A stretch of DNA of 64,000 bases from Cereibacter changlensis JA139 (GTDB lineage Bacteria > Pseudomonadota > Alphaproteobacteria > Rhodobacterales > Rhodobacteraceae): NCBI RefSeq assembly GCF_003034985.1, contig NZ_PZKG01000006.1:1-64000 (forward strand), written 5' to 3'. The position numbers were made by a program, and so were the translations under genes. This document shows, one piece after another, positions 54,248-62,546 of this stretch (positions are counted from its first letter, which is position 1; every line of letters begins with the position of its first letter). The notes under the pieces are model-generated. The model had not been told where the DNA came from. It did no database searches and worked only from the letters and a program-made list of their open reading frames with translations.

Positions 54248-55120
54248 TCACTCCGGTTGCAGCAGATCGGCGCGCAGCCGGTCCTGATCGAGCGGCAGGC
54301 CGGTGAAGATTGTCCAGGCGTCCGCCCCCTGGCCGATGAATAGCTCGTAACCCGAGATGACCGTCAGCCCCTCGGCGGCGGCATCCTGCAGGAAGGGCGT
54401 GTCGACCGGCGTGTAGACCGCGTCGAACACCCACTCCGATCCTGCCATGGTGGATAGGGGCAACGGCGTTCCGCCATGGCCGACCATGCCGATCGGCGTG
54501 CAGTTGATCAGGCCGGTCGCCCCGCGCGCCCAGTCCGCCGCATCGGCGCCCACCTCTGTCTTCAGTCTCGGCGAGAGAGCGCGGAGCGCCGTGGCCAGAG
54601 CCTGAGCCCGCGGCAGATCCCGGTCGACGATGCGGATGTCGGTCGCGCCGAGCGCCAGCAAGCCGAAGGCCACCGCCTTACCGACCCCGCCCGCCCCGAT
54701 CAGGCAGACCGTTCCGGTAGCCTCGTTGCTGCGGATATGGCGGTAGGCGGCGACGAAACCGCTGTGGTCGGTGTTGTAGCCGCGCGGCCCGTCCTCGTCG
54801 AAGGTCACCGTGTTGACCGCGCCGATGGCGCGCACCAAGGGATCGTCGATCCTGACCTTGCGGACCACCCGCTCCTTGTAGGGATAGGTGACATTCACGC
54901 CGCGGTAACCCGAGGTTGCGACATGGCTGAACAGGGCGTCGAAGTCCTTGCCATGCTCGAGCGGGACCAGCCTGTCGTAGGTCACGGATCGGCCGTTCTG
55001 CAACCCCGCCAACCGATGCAGCCGGGGAGACTGCGAGGCAGCGATGTTGTCACCGATCAGTCCGAGGCGGATGGTCTGCTGCATTTCGGAAGCGCCAGCA
55101 GGAGAAGCGCGCCCTGACAT
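54248..55120 (-). CDS. aroE: shikimate dehydrogenase family protein
   Basis: The 290-residue enzyme interconverts shikimate and 3-dehydroshikimate (or quinate and dehydroquinate). Motifs are SQSPRLHRLAG for substrate hydroxyls, VTYPYKERV with the catalytic Lys, YNTDHSGF with the Asp, and the GAGGVGKAVAFGLLALG nucleotide loop. The ATG at 55120 follows GGGAGG and begins 1 base after the aroQ stop; a shorter start at 55084 is possible. Being in a catabolic operon, it probably runs in the oxidative direction and need not be the biosynthetic copy. Confidence 0.9.
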   Translation of the reverse strand: MSGRASPAGASEMQQTIRLGLIGDNIAASQSPRLHRLAGLQNGRSVTYDRLVPLEHGKDFDALFSHVATSGYRGVNVTYPYKERVVRKVRIDDPLVRAIGAVNTVTFDEDGPRGYNTDHSGFVAAYRHIRSNEATGTVCLIGAGGVGKAVAFGLLALGATDIRIVDRDLPRAQALATALRALSPRLKTEVGADAADWARGATGLINCTPIGMVGHGGTPLPLSTMAGSEWVFDAVYTPVDTPFLQDAAAEGLTVISGYELFIGQGADAWTIFTGLPLDQDRLRADLLQPE

Positions 55121-55121
55121 T

Positions 55122-55559
55122 TCAGACGGCCTCCCCGATCAGGTCGCGCATGGCGCGCACTGCGGTCGGGTAGCCCCGTGGGCCAAGGCCGGCGATGACG
55201 GCAGTGGCGACCTTCGACATCAGCGAATTGTGGTAGACGGCCTCGCGCTGATGGATATTGGAGATGTGCAGTTCGATGATCGGGCCGGAAAACATCTTCA
55301 GCGCGTCCATGATCGGCACCGAGGTGAAGGTGAGCCCGGCCGGGTTGATGATGATGCCGCGAGCACTGCCCTCTATCGCCTCGTGGATCCAATCGATGAG
55401 CTGGTGCTCGGCATTGGTCTGGCGAAATTCCACGGAAAGATCGCCGGCAGCGTCGCGTGACCAGGCCTCGACCTCGGCAAGGGTGGTGTGGCCGTATATC
55501 TCCGGCTCACGCTTGCCCAAGCGGTTCAGGTTCGGGCCGTTCAGGATGTAGAGGGTCAT
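55122..55559 (-). CDS. aroQ: type II 3-dehydroquinate dehydratase
   Basis: The 145-residue type II dehydroquinase has ILNGPNLNRLGKREPEIYG with its catalytic Tyr on a mobile loop, IINPAGLTFTSV, and ELHISNIHQREAVYHNS. It removes water from 3-dehydroquinate to give 3-dehydroshikimate. The start at 55559 was chosen because the family begins with this beta strand; a longer start at 55586 would add nine residues. It links dehydroquinate into the quiC reaction. Confidence 0.9.
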   Translation of the reverse strand: MTLYILNGPNLNRLGKREPEIYGHTTLAEVEAWSRDAAGDLSVEFRQTNAEHQLIDWIHEAIEGSARGIIINPAGLTFTSVPIMDALKMFSGPIIELHISNIHQREAVYHNSLMSKVATAVIAGLGPRGYPTAVRAMRDLIGEAV

Positions 55560-55575
55560 GTCATGTGCCAGAGAT

Positions 55576-56877
55576 TCACGCGCCATAGCCGGCCTGCCGG
55601 GGCAGCCAGAGGACGATTTCGGGGAAGAAGGTGATGAGGCCGAGGCAGACAACCATCCAGAACAGGAAGGGAAGGCTGTCACGGATTATCAGTTTCGTCG
55701 GCGCGCCGGATATGTTGGCCATGATGAACAGCAAGAGCCCGTAAGGCGGCGTCACCAGTCCCAGCATGATGTTCACCACCACGACGACCCCGAAATGCAC
55801 GAGATCGATGCCAAGCGCATTGGCCGTGGGGATCAGCACCGGGACGATGATGAGAAGGATGGTCGTTCCTTCCAGCAGGCAACCGAGCACCAGCAGGATC
55901 ACGTTGACCAGCAGCAGGAACTGGATGGGGCTCAGATCCCAGCCCTGCAGCAGGCTGCTCAGCGCATTCGGGATGTTCTCGATGGTGACCACGTAGTTGA
56001 AGACCAAGGCCCCGCCGATCATCATGCCGATCGAGGCCGATGTCTTGGCGCTGATCAGCAGCGCAGCATAGCCTTCGCGCCACCCGAGGCTGCGGTAAAA
56101 GAGCACCGAGACCAGCACGGCATAGGCTGCAGCTAGGGCGGCCGCCTCGGTTGGCGTCGTGACGCCCGAATAGATGCAGCCGAGCAAGATGACAGGCATC
56201 ATCAGCGTCGGCAGCGCCTGCCAGGTGATGCGGGGGATTTCGCGCAGCGGCACCGGAGGCTCGACCGGAAAATTCTTGCGCCGCGCATCCCAGCCCACCT
56301 GGACCATCAGCAGGCTGGCCATCAGCAGCCCGGGCGCCATCCCGGCGATGAAGAGGTAGCCGATGGAGGCATCGGAGACGAGGGCGTAGATCACCATGGG
56401 GATTGACGGAGGGATGATCGGGCCGATCACCGACGTCACCGCCGTCAGGGCGGCCGCATAGCTGGGCGTGTAGCGGTTATTGGCGGTCATCATGTTCTGC
56501 ATCATCCGTCCCGAGCCGGCGGCGTCGGCGATGGCCGACCCCGACATGCCGGCGAAGATGATGCTCTGCACGATGTTGATCTGGGCCAGCCCGCCCCTGA
56601 ACCTGCCTACGAGGACGTTGCAGAACCGCAGCAGCCGCTCGGTCATCGAACCGGAGTTCATGATCTCGGCGGCGAGGATGAACAGCGGCACGGCAAGGAT
56701 GATATAGTTGAAATACATCCCGTTCAGGAACTGCTCGGCTGCCGTGCCCATGTCGAGCCCGGACATCCAGAGGTAGAAGATCGAACCGCAGATCATCGAC
56801 AGACCGATCGGCAGGCCGAGAAGCGCAAGGGCGGTCATCGCCGTGATGCACAGCGAAAACGGACTGGTCAGGGTCAT
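55576..56877 (-). CDS. dctM: TRAP transporter large permease DctM
   Basis: The 433-residue polytopic protein has DctM blocks: LGLPIGLSMICGSIFYLW in the first helix, GGLAQINIVQSIIFAGMSGSAIADAAGSG, AAALTAVTSVIGPIIPPSIPMVIYA, and GVTTPTEAAALAAAYA. Its ATG overlaps the stop of dctQ by 4 bases. It is the ion-coupled channel of the TRAP system. Being in one operon with aroQ, aroE and quiC, its likely cargo is shikimate, quinate or dehydroshikimate. Confidence 0.92.
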   Translation of the reverse strand: MTLTSPFSLCITAMTALALLGLPIGLSMICGSIFYLWMSGLDMGTAAEQFLNGMYFNYIILAVPLFILAAEIMNSGSMTERLLRFCNVLVGRFRGGLAQINIVQSIIFAGMSGSAIADAAGSGRMMQNMMTANNRYTPSYAAALTAVTSVIGPIIPPSIPMVIYALVSDASIGYLFIAGMAPGLLMASLLMVQVGWDARRKNFPVEPPVPLREIPRITWQALPTLMMPVILLGCIYSGVTTPTEAAALAAAYAVLVSVLFYRSLGWREGYAALLISAKTSASIGMMIGGALVFNYVVTIENIPNALSSLLQGWDLSPIQFLLLVNVILLVLGCLLEGTTILLIIVPVLIPTANALGIDLVHFGVVVVVNIMLGLVTPPYGLLLFIMANISGAPTKLIIRDSLPFLFWMVVCLGLITFFPEIVLWLPRQAGYGA

Positions 56878-57386
56878 ACGCCGGAACTCGCCTTGACGGG
56901 ATCGAAGGCATCCGGGCCCCCGCCAAACACCGCCCGCCACCCGATCCACAGGTGACGGATGATCATGACGACCGCGAAGAGGACGTAGATGCTGAACAGG
57001 GCGTCGAAGCGGATGCCGAGATAGGCGGACTTCTGCACCTTCATGAAGGTCACGTAATCCCAGGTGGCGGGAAGCGAGAGGCCGAAAAGGGCAACCACCG
57101 CAAGCGCGGTGACGAAGCCCATGGCGCGCCGCAGCCGCGGACCCACGGCGCCGTAGATCAGATCGAAGCGCATCTCCTCATTGTCTCTCACCGCGAAGCA
57201 GGCGCCGAACAGCACCAGCCAAATCCACAGCACCGCACTGAGCTCATAGGTCCAGCCGAGCGGAAAGTTCAGCAGATAACGCGCCACGATCTGCAGCAGG
57301 AATGCGACGAACATCACCAGCAGCATGAGCGCGGCGATGTTCTCGGCCCGGCGGCGAATCGCCCCGAGCAGGGTGACGAATGTCAT
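56874..57386 (-). CDS. dctQ: TRAP transporter small permease DctQ
   Basis: The 170-residue membrane protein has four helices and the DctQ core FLLQIVARYLLNFPLGWTYELSAVLWIWLVLFGACFAVRDNEEMRFD. It forms the membrane complex with DctM and overlaps its gene. The C-terminus is polar and rich in proline and glycine. Confidence 0.9.
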   Translation of the reverse strand: MTFVTLLGAIRRRAENIAALMLLVMFVAFLLQIVARYLLNFPLGWTYELSAVLWIWLVLFGACFAVRDNEEMRFDLIYGAVGPRLRRAMGFVTALAVVALFGLSLPATWDYVTFMKVQKSAYLGIRFDALFSIYVLFAVVMIIRHLWIGWRAVFGGGPDAFDPVKASSGV

Positions 57387-57458
57387 GTGACCTCCAAGGA
57401 TGGTCCTGGGTCCGGCAAGCCCTCGCCATGCCGCGGAAGACGGGACGAGGGCGACCGC

Positions 57459-58451
57459 TCAGAGCGCGGAAATCCGCTCGACGATGTTCTCCGGCCAGGA
57501 CTTCGCCAGATCGCTTTCCAGATAGGCCTTCTGCACGTGGCTCCGGAACGCCTCCACGTCGGGTTCGTAGACATCCAGACCGCGTTCGGCGAAGCTCTTG
57601 GCAAGCTTCATCTCCTGCTCGACGTGCTGCTGAGCGCTCCAGTCGATGGCGCTGTCCGCCGTGGTCTGCACCAAGGTCTGCTGCTCGGCGCTCAGACCGT
57701 CCCAGACCGGCTTAGCCATCGTCAGAAGATCGAAGGCGATGAGATGCGAGGTCATGACGATCTGCTTCATCACTTCGTAGAACTTCATGTTCTCGACGTT
57801 CGGCAGGGGATTGTCCTGACCGTCGATCGCGCCGGTCTGCAGCCCTGTGTAGACCTCGGCATAGGCCATCGGCGTCGGATTGGCCCCGAGCGCCGAGCCG
57901 AGGAACTGCCAGGCCTCGCCGCCAGGCATCCGCAGGTTGATCCCCGCCAGATCGGCCGGCGTGCTGATCTTGCCCTCCGACCGCAGGCCCACCTGGCGCG
58001 TCCCGTAGAACGTCGGCCCAAGGATCTTGATGCCGAGCTGCTCCTCGGCCAGCGTCTTCATCTCCGTCCCGATGTCGCTGGCAAAGAAGCTGTGCAGATG
58101 GGCGGCGTCACGGAACAGATAGCCGGAGGTCAGCGCCGACCATGCCGGGATCTGGTTCGAGACATCCTGAGGCGCGATGTTGCCCATCTCTAGGTTTCCG
58201 CGCTGCAGGGCCACCAGTTCGGTTCCCTGCTTGAACAGCGTGCCGCCGTAGTAGGGCTCGAAGGCGAAATCGCCGCCGATGGCGCTGGCGAATTTCTTGG
58301 CCATCTCGGCACGGATGTCCTGATCCGAGAAAACGGCCGAAAACCGGAGCTTGATCGGGTCCGCCGCCCAAGCCAGCCGCGAAAGAAACGGCGTGGCAAG
58401 CGTAGCGCCACCGAGCGCGGCAAAGCCGCGCCGCGTGATTGTTGTCGACAT
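57459..58451 (-). CDS. dctP: TRAP transporter solute-binding protein DctP
   Basis: The 330-residue receptor has a twin-arginine-like leader (STTITRRGFAALGGATLATPFLSRLAWA), suggesting Tat export. The DctP fold follows, with EGKISTPADLAGINLRMPGGEAW (including the ligand-contacting Arg) and YTGLQTGAIDGQDNPL. GGGAGGA precedes the ATG at 58451; a longer start adds nine unlikely residues. It is the first gene of the shikimate-type operon, next to the divergent GntR regulators. Confidence 0.92.
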   Translation of the reverse strand: MSTTITRRGFAALGGATLATPFLSRLAWAADPIKLRFSAVFSDQDIRAEMAKKFASAIGGDFAFEPYYGGTLFKQGTELVALQRGNLEMGNIAPQDVSNQIPAWSALTSGYLFRDAAHLHSFFASDIGTEMKTLAEEQLGIKILGPTFYGTRQVGLRSEGKISTPADLAGINLRMPGGEAWQFLGSALGANPTPMAYAEVYTGLQTGAIDGQDNPLPNVENMKFYEVMKQIVMTSHLIAFDLLTMAKPVWDGLSAEQQTLVQTTADSAIDWSAQQHVEQEMKLAKSFAERGLDVYEPDVEAFRSHVQKAYLESDLAKSWPENIVERISAL

Positions 58452-58528
58452 GAATTTCCTCCCTGATGCGGCGAACAAGCCCTCCCCGGCCCGCCTCCTT
58501 GCGGAAGGTTGCCAGCTGACAACTCATA

Positions 58529-58543
58529 AATCAACGACTGATT
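58529..58543. promoter_or_regulatory. candidate GntR/FCD operator
   Basis: AATCA-ACGAC-TGATT, a perfect interrupted palindrome, lies between dctP and the divergent regulators. Its arm length and spacing suit a dimeric regulator such as a GntR-FCD protein. Confidence 0.45.
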
Positions 58544-58639
58544 CGTGTTTCCTGTGACGTTTCGCGATATGTCCTATGTCACGCCAGTATCACCTTGATC
58601 ATCGCGCGCGATTGGGCTGGAATATGCTGGGAGGATCTC

Positions 58640-59323
58640 ATGAACGCTACGGCTCAACTTTCCGAGACGGCCGGTGAGGCTGCCTTTCGTCAGCTTCGCC
58701 AGGACATCATCTTCGGTCACCTGCCCCCTCGGCGAAAGCTGCGGCTCGAGAAGCTGAGTCAGGAGTATGATGCCAGTGTGACCACACTGCGCGAGGTGCT
58801 TGCGCGTCTCGCCTCGGAAGGTCTGATCGTGTTCGAAGCCCAGAAAGGCTTTGAGGTGGCCCCGGTCTCTGCCGCAGATCTTCAAGAGATCGCCGAACTG
58901 CGGAGCCTACTGGAATGTCACGCTCTGGCCTTGTCCTTCGACGCAGGCGACCTGGAATGGGAAGCGCGGGTCGTCGGGGCGCATCACAAGCTGTCGCGGA
59001 TGGAGAAGCGGATGCTGTCGGGAGACCGCTCAGTCACCCTGGATTGGAAGTCTTATGACCGGGAGTTCCATGTGGCGCTGATATCGGCTTGCGGCTCCGC
59101 GGAACTTCTGGCGGCCCACCGAAGGATCTTCGACCGCTTTCTCAGGTATCAGATGCTCCTTGTCATGTTCCGCGGCGACACCGCCGCAGCCGAGCATGAC
59201 TCGCTGCTTGCCGCCGCCCTGCAACGCGACACGGCGGAGGCGCAGACCATCCTTGGCCGCCATATCGGCGCCTGCATCGACTATACGGTCCAGAAGGGCC
59301 TCCTCGGCGTGGGGACAGCATGA
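58640..59323 (+). CDS. GntR-family FCD-type regulator, first copy
   Basis: The 227-residue protein has an N-terminal winged helix (AFRQLRQDIIFGHLPPRRKLRLEKLSQEYDASVTTLREVLARLASEGLI) and a helical FCD ligand domain with conserved acid and histidine residues (LLECHALALSFD; YDREFHVALISACG; LGRHIGACIDY), which usually bind a metal and a carboxylate. GGGAGG precedes the ATG. It is divergent from the TRAP-quiC operon and overlaps a second regulator of the same kind by 4 bases. Confidence 0.88.
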   Translation: MNATAQLSETAGEAAFRQLRQDIIFGHLPPRRKLRLEKLSQEYDASVTTLREVLARLASEGLIVFEAQKGFEVAPVSAADLQEIAELRSLLECHALALSFDAGDLEWEARVVGAHHKLSRMEKRMLSGDRSVTLDWKSYDREFHVALISACGSAELLAAHRRIFDRFLRYQMLLVMFRGDTAAAEHDSLLAAALQRDTAEAQTILGRHIGACIDYTVQKGLLGVGTA

Positions 59324-60027
59324 GCGACCTGTCGGCAATTGTTGCACGGGGGACCGTCGGCGCAAGCGTCTACCAGCAGCTGCGCAGCGACATCATTATG
59401 GGCCGATTGCGGCCCGGCCAACGCCTTCGGCTGGAACAGCTCAAGGAAGACTATGCCACCGGTGCCAGCACGCTGCGCGAAGCGCTCTCGCGGCTGACGG
59501 CCGACGGCTTCGCCTTGGCCGAGGGGCAGCGCGGCTTTGCCGTGGCTCCCCTGTCGGCCGCAGGGCTGCACGAAATCGCCGCGCTGAGGTTGCTGATCGA
59601 AGAGCACGCGCTCGCCCGCAGTTTCGCCTTGGGCTCCCTGGACTGGGAAGCGCATGTCATCGCGGCGCAGCACCGGTTGGATTCCCACGAAGAGCGCCTG
59701 GAAGCAGGAGACACATCGGACATCAACGCCTGGCGGCAAAGCGACTGGCGCTTCCATCAGGCGCTGATTTCCGCCTGTGGATCAACAGTGCTGATGAACA
59801 CGCATGCCGAGGTCTTCGACAAGTATCTCCGCTACCAGATGATTGCCCTAGCCTTTCGACCGGCGGCGTCGCGCCCCGAGCATCGAGCCTTGAAGGAAGC
59901 CGCATTGGCGCGGGATGCTGACAGGGCGATCACTCTGCTCCGCCACCATATCGCCGCAGGAGTGGAGCAGGCGCTCGCCCGTGGAATTTTCCGTGATAAC
60001 GCAGGTAATGTAGCAGAGATCCAATAA
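59320..60027 (+). CDS. GntR-family FCD-type regulator, second copy
   Basis: The 235-residue protein aligns end to end with its upstream neighbour: VYQQLRSDIIMGRLRPGQRLRLEQLKEDYATGASTLREALSRLTADGFA in the winged helix, then LLIEEHALARSF, SDWRFHQALISACGS and LRHHIAAGVEQAL in the FCD domain. The 4-base ATGA overlap couples the two. Both copies keep the histidines of the FCD site, so both may sense a ligand, possibly as a heterodimer or with different effectors. Its end borders the remnant zone starting at 60028. Confidence 0.88.
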   Translation: MSDLSAIVARGTVGASVYQQLRSDIIMGRLRPGQRLRLEQLKEDYATGASTLREALSRLTADGFALAEGQRGFAVAPLSAAGLHEIAALRLLIEEHALARSFALGSLDWEAHVIAAQHRLDSHEERLEAGDTSDINAWRQSDWRFHQALISACGSTVLMNTHAEVFDKYLRYQMIALAFRPAASRPEHRALKEAALARDADRAITLLRHHIAAGVEQALARGIFRDNAGNVAEIQ

Positions 60028-60034
60028 CATAATG

Positions 60035-60090
60035 TCCCAGCAGAGGCCGCTGGTCTTGCCCGATCCCGCGCCGGCGATCACTAGCAGTGG
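60035..60090 (-). pseudogene. UvrD-like helicase P-loop microfragment
   Basis: On the minus strand 60090-60035 reads PPLLVIAGAGSGKTSG, which resembles motif I of UvrD/Rep-type helicases. It is fused in frame to the ABC ATPase remnant beside it and then stops. At under 20 residues the assignment is tentative. Confidence 0.35.
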
Positions 60091-60283
60091 CGGGCGACGC
60101 CGCAGGATGCGGCCGTCCTTGATTGCCACGATCCGGTCGCTACAGGCCGAAGCCATGTTGATGTCATGCAACACCACGACCACGGTTCTGCTGAGCTCGC
60201 GCGCGGCCCTGCCGATCAAGGTCATCATGCCGACGGCGTGGCGGCTGTCGAGGTGTTCGGCGGCTCGTCCAGCAGGATGTCGG
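60091..60283 (-). pseudogene. siderophore-type ABC ATPase fragment
   Basis: The minus strand encodes the end of an iron-siderophore ABC ATPase: Walker B ADILLDEP, then after a one-base shift LDSRHAVGMMTLIGRAARELSRTVVVVLHDINMASACSDRIVAIKDGRIL. The Walker A part is missing, replaced at its left by IS3 sequence. The frameshift and both truncations make it non-functional. Confidence 0.75.
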
Positions 60284-60767
60284 CCAAACCAGAAGTGGCT
60301 GGCCGATTTCACCTCCATCTGGACCGGTGAGGGCTGGCTTTATGTCGCTGTCATGCTGGACCTGTTTTCTCGGCGCGCGGATGGCTGGTCCATGAAGGCC
60401 GACCGGGATGCGTCACTGGTCATGGATGCGCTGATGATGGCGGTCTGGCGACGTGGAAAGGCCGACGCGCTTCTCCATCATTCCGATCAGGGGTCGCCCA
60501 ATACACAAGCGAGCAGTTCCAGCGGCTTCTGGCCGACAATGGGATCACCTGCTCGATGAGCCGTGCGGGTAACGTCTGGGATAATTCCGCAATGGAGAGC
60601 TTCTTCTCAACGCTGAAGACAGAACGGACGGCCCGCAAAGTCTACCGGACCCGCAACGAAGCGCGTGCCGACGTCTTCGATTACATCGAGCGCTTCTACA
60701 ACCCGCGCAGGCGGCATTCGAAATTAGGCTACATCAGCCCGATGGAGTTCGAAGCTCGCGCTATGCT
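60272..60767 (+). pseudogene. IS3-family transposase (OrfB) remnant, frameshifted
   Basis: The sequence NQKWLADFTSIWTGEGWLYVAVMLDLFSRR starts the integrase core, ADALLHHSDQGS leads to a one-base insertion near 60496, and the frame resumes with SEQFQRLLADNGITCSMSRAGNVWDNSAMESFFSTLKTERTARKVY...RFYNPRRRHSKLGY. The catalytic DDE elements are split by the shift and the N-terminal part is absent. Its 3' end is cut by the IS481 element. Confidence 0.85.
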
Positions 60768-61608
60768 AGGTGTTCAGTCCCGGCATCTGGTGGATCGGAT
60801 CAAGGATGAATCGATCCGGGTCTGATGTCCAGATTTTGCAGATGTACTCGTAGGGCGTGAGGCCGCCGAGTGTCTTCAGCCGGCGGGCGAAGTTGTAGGC
60901 TGCCAGGAAGTCGGCGAGGTGTGTTCGCAGCTGGTCGTGGTTCTCGTAATGGAAGCGCTTGACGGTCGCGTCCTTGATCGTTCGGTTCATCCGCTCGACC
61001 TGGCCGTTGGTCCACGGGTGGTTGGGTTTGGTCAGTCTGTGCTTGATGCCGTTCGCTTCGCAGATCATGTCGAAGCGCATGGGCCGGGAGTAGATGGTGT
61101 TCCGGTTCCGGGGCTGCTCTGCGAACTGAATGCCGTTATCCGTGAGAATGGTGTGGATCTGATAGGGCACGGCTTCGAGCAAGTGCTCGAGGAACTCCCA
61201 GGCCGTCTTTCTGTCAGCTTTGGCAACGAGTTGAGTGACGGCGAACTTGGATGTCCGGTCGATTCCGACAAAGAGAAAGAGTTTGCCCTCGGCAGTCTGC
61301 ACCTCGGCGATATCGACGTGAAGGAACCCGATGGGGTAGCGCTTGAACTTCTGCCGCTGGGGCTTTTCACCCTCGACATCCGGCAGCCGCGAGATGCCAT
61401 GGCGCTGAAGACAGCGGTGCAGCGCCGAACGGGTCAGGTGCGGGATCGACGGCTGCAGGGCATAGAGGCAATCATCGAGCGGAAGCAGCGTATGGCGCCG
61501 GAACGCTACGACCGCCGCCTCTTCGGCCTCGGTCAGGACGGTGGACCGCGGTTCCGACGGCCCGGTCTTCATGTCTTCGACTGTCGCCCGCTTGCGCCAC
61601 TTCGCCAC
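60766..61608 (-). pseudogene. IS481-family transposase, interrupted near its start
   Basis: The 280-residue open part begins MAKWRKRATVEDMKTGPSEPRSTVL and includes the integrase core (FLHVDIAEVQTAEGKLFLFVGIDRTSKFAV; LTDNGIQF; NGQVERMNRTIKDATVKRFHY). Upstream, in another frame, 61760-61665 encodes the true N-terminus, GQVRHGSATTTHAVRAAIQRSQASLAQLSRELG. About 50 extra bases carrying stops and a perfect palindrome separate the two parts. The catalytic domain is intact but the DNA-binding N-terminus is detached. Confidence 0.82.
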
Positions 61609-61832
61609 CGTCTTGGGGTTCGTCGGGTAAACGATCCACTGGATCGTTTACTGACCCTCCTCACTGCCCAGCTCCCGGCTCAGCTGCGCGAGCGAAGCTT
61701 GCGATCGCTGTATTGCAGCTCTGACGGCGTGCGTGGTCGTGGCGCTCCCGTGACGAACTTGTCCCATAGTGCTTCCTTCCATTCCTTCGAAAGGATCTCA
61801 CCATCAAACCGTGGGATCAAACAGTCTGCACA
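60771..61832 (-). mobile_element. IS481-family element
   Basis: The approximate limits are set by TGTTCAG at 60771 and the inverse-like TGTGCAG ending at 61832, which suit the TGT...CA ends of IS481 elements. The transposase inside is interrupted (see the coding entry). The left end cuts into the last codons of the IS3 transposase. Confidence 0.6.
61627..61651. repeat. 25-base palindrome inserted in the IS481 transposase
   Basis: GTAAACGATCC and GGATCGTTTAC flank a 3-base centre. The palindrome is the core of a short insertion splitting the transposase N-terminus. Confidence 0.75.
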
Positions 61833-62027
61833 AACGTATCCGGCATGTCGGCGCGGCAGCCGCTGCCAAGATGGAGATCCGCACGTCCCGATCCTCATAA
61901 AGGGGCCGGCCTCGCTGGGCCATTTTTCGCCGGAGGTCTTCGGCACGCCGTTCGACTGTCAGGCCATCTTCCTCTCACCACTCGCAGCTTGTCGCGCCCG
62001 GCCGCGGTCCGGTCGGGTGCGTGTTCC

Positions 62028-62108
62028 TCATCCTGCGGCCGACGGCGCCGGGGCGTAGGTCCCGCCGTGGCGCAGAAGCGCCCAGACGGTGCGGGCCATC
62101 TTTGCTGC
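62028..62108 (-). pseudogene. IS110-family transposase C-terminal fragment
   Basis: The minus strand reads SLAAKMARTVWALLRHGGTYAPAPSAAG and then a stop, matching the tail of IS110 transposases. It joins directly to the IS5 fragment on its right. Confidence 0.65.
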
Positions 62109-62463
62109 AAGGGAGATCACGCCGGGGCAGGATTCCGACTACACCGGATATGATCTGGTGATGGCAGACAACCTGCCACAGCCCGCCGTTCTGGTCGCTG
62201 ACAGGGGCTATGACTCTGATAAAGTTCGGGAAGACATCGAGCGCCGCAACGCGCTGCCCATGATCCCCATGCGAAAGAACCGCAAGGTGCGCAAGGCGGT
62301 CGACATGACGATCTATACGCTGCGCAACATGGTCGAGCGCTGCTTCAACAAGTTGAAGAACAGCCGTCGCCTGGCAACCCGTTACGACAAAACCGCAGAC
62401 AGTTTCCTCGGCTTCATAGACATCGCCTGCATCAGGCTCTGGCTCCGCCATTCGTCAACATGA
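62108..62463 (+). pseudogene. IS5-family transposase C-terminal fragment
   Basis: The sequence ITPGQDSDYTGYDLVMADNL, then AVLVADRGYDSDKVREDIERRNALPMIPMRKNRK, then VERCFNKLKNSRRLATRYDKTADSFLGFIDIACIRLWLR, is the second half of an IS427-like transposase. One Asp (ADRGYDSD) and the Glu region (VERCFNKLK) are present; the N-terminal half is missing. It ends in a normal stop. Confidence 0.82.
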
Positions 62464-62546
62464 CCTAGCCTTGATCTGGTCGGGCGGCTGAATGGCCATT
62501 CGTCGGCAGCTTTCCCAAGTGCAGGCTCTCCGAACTGGCGGGGCCG

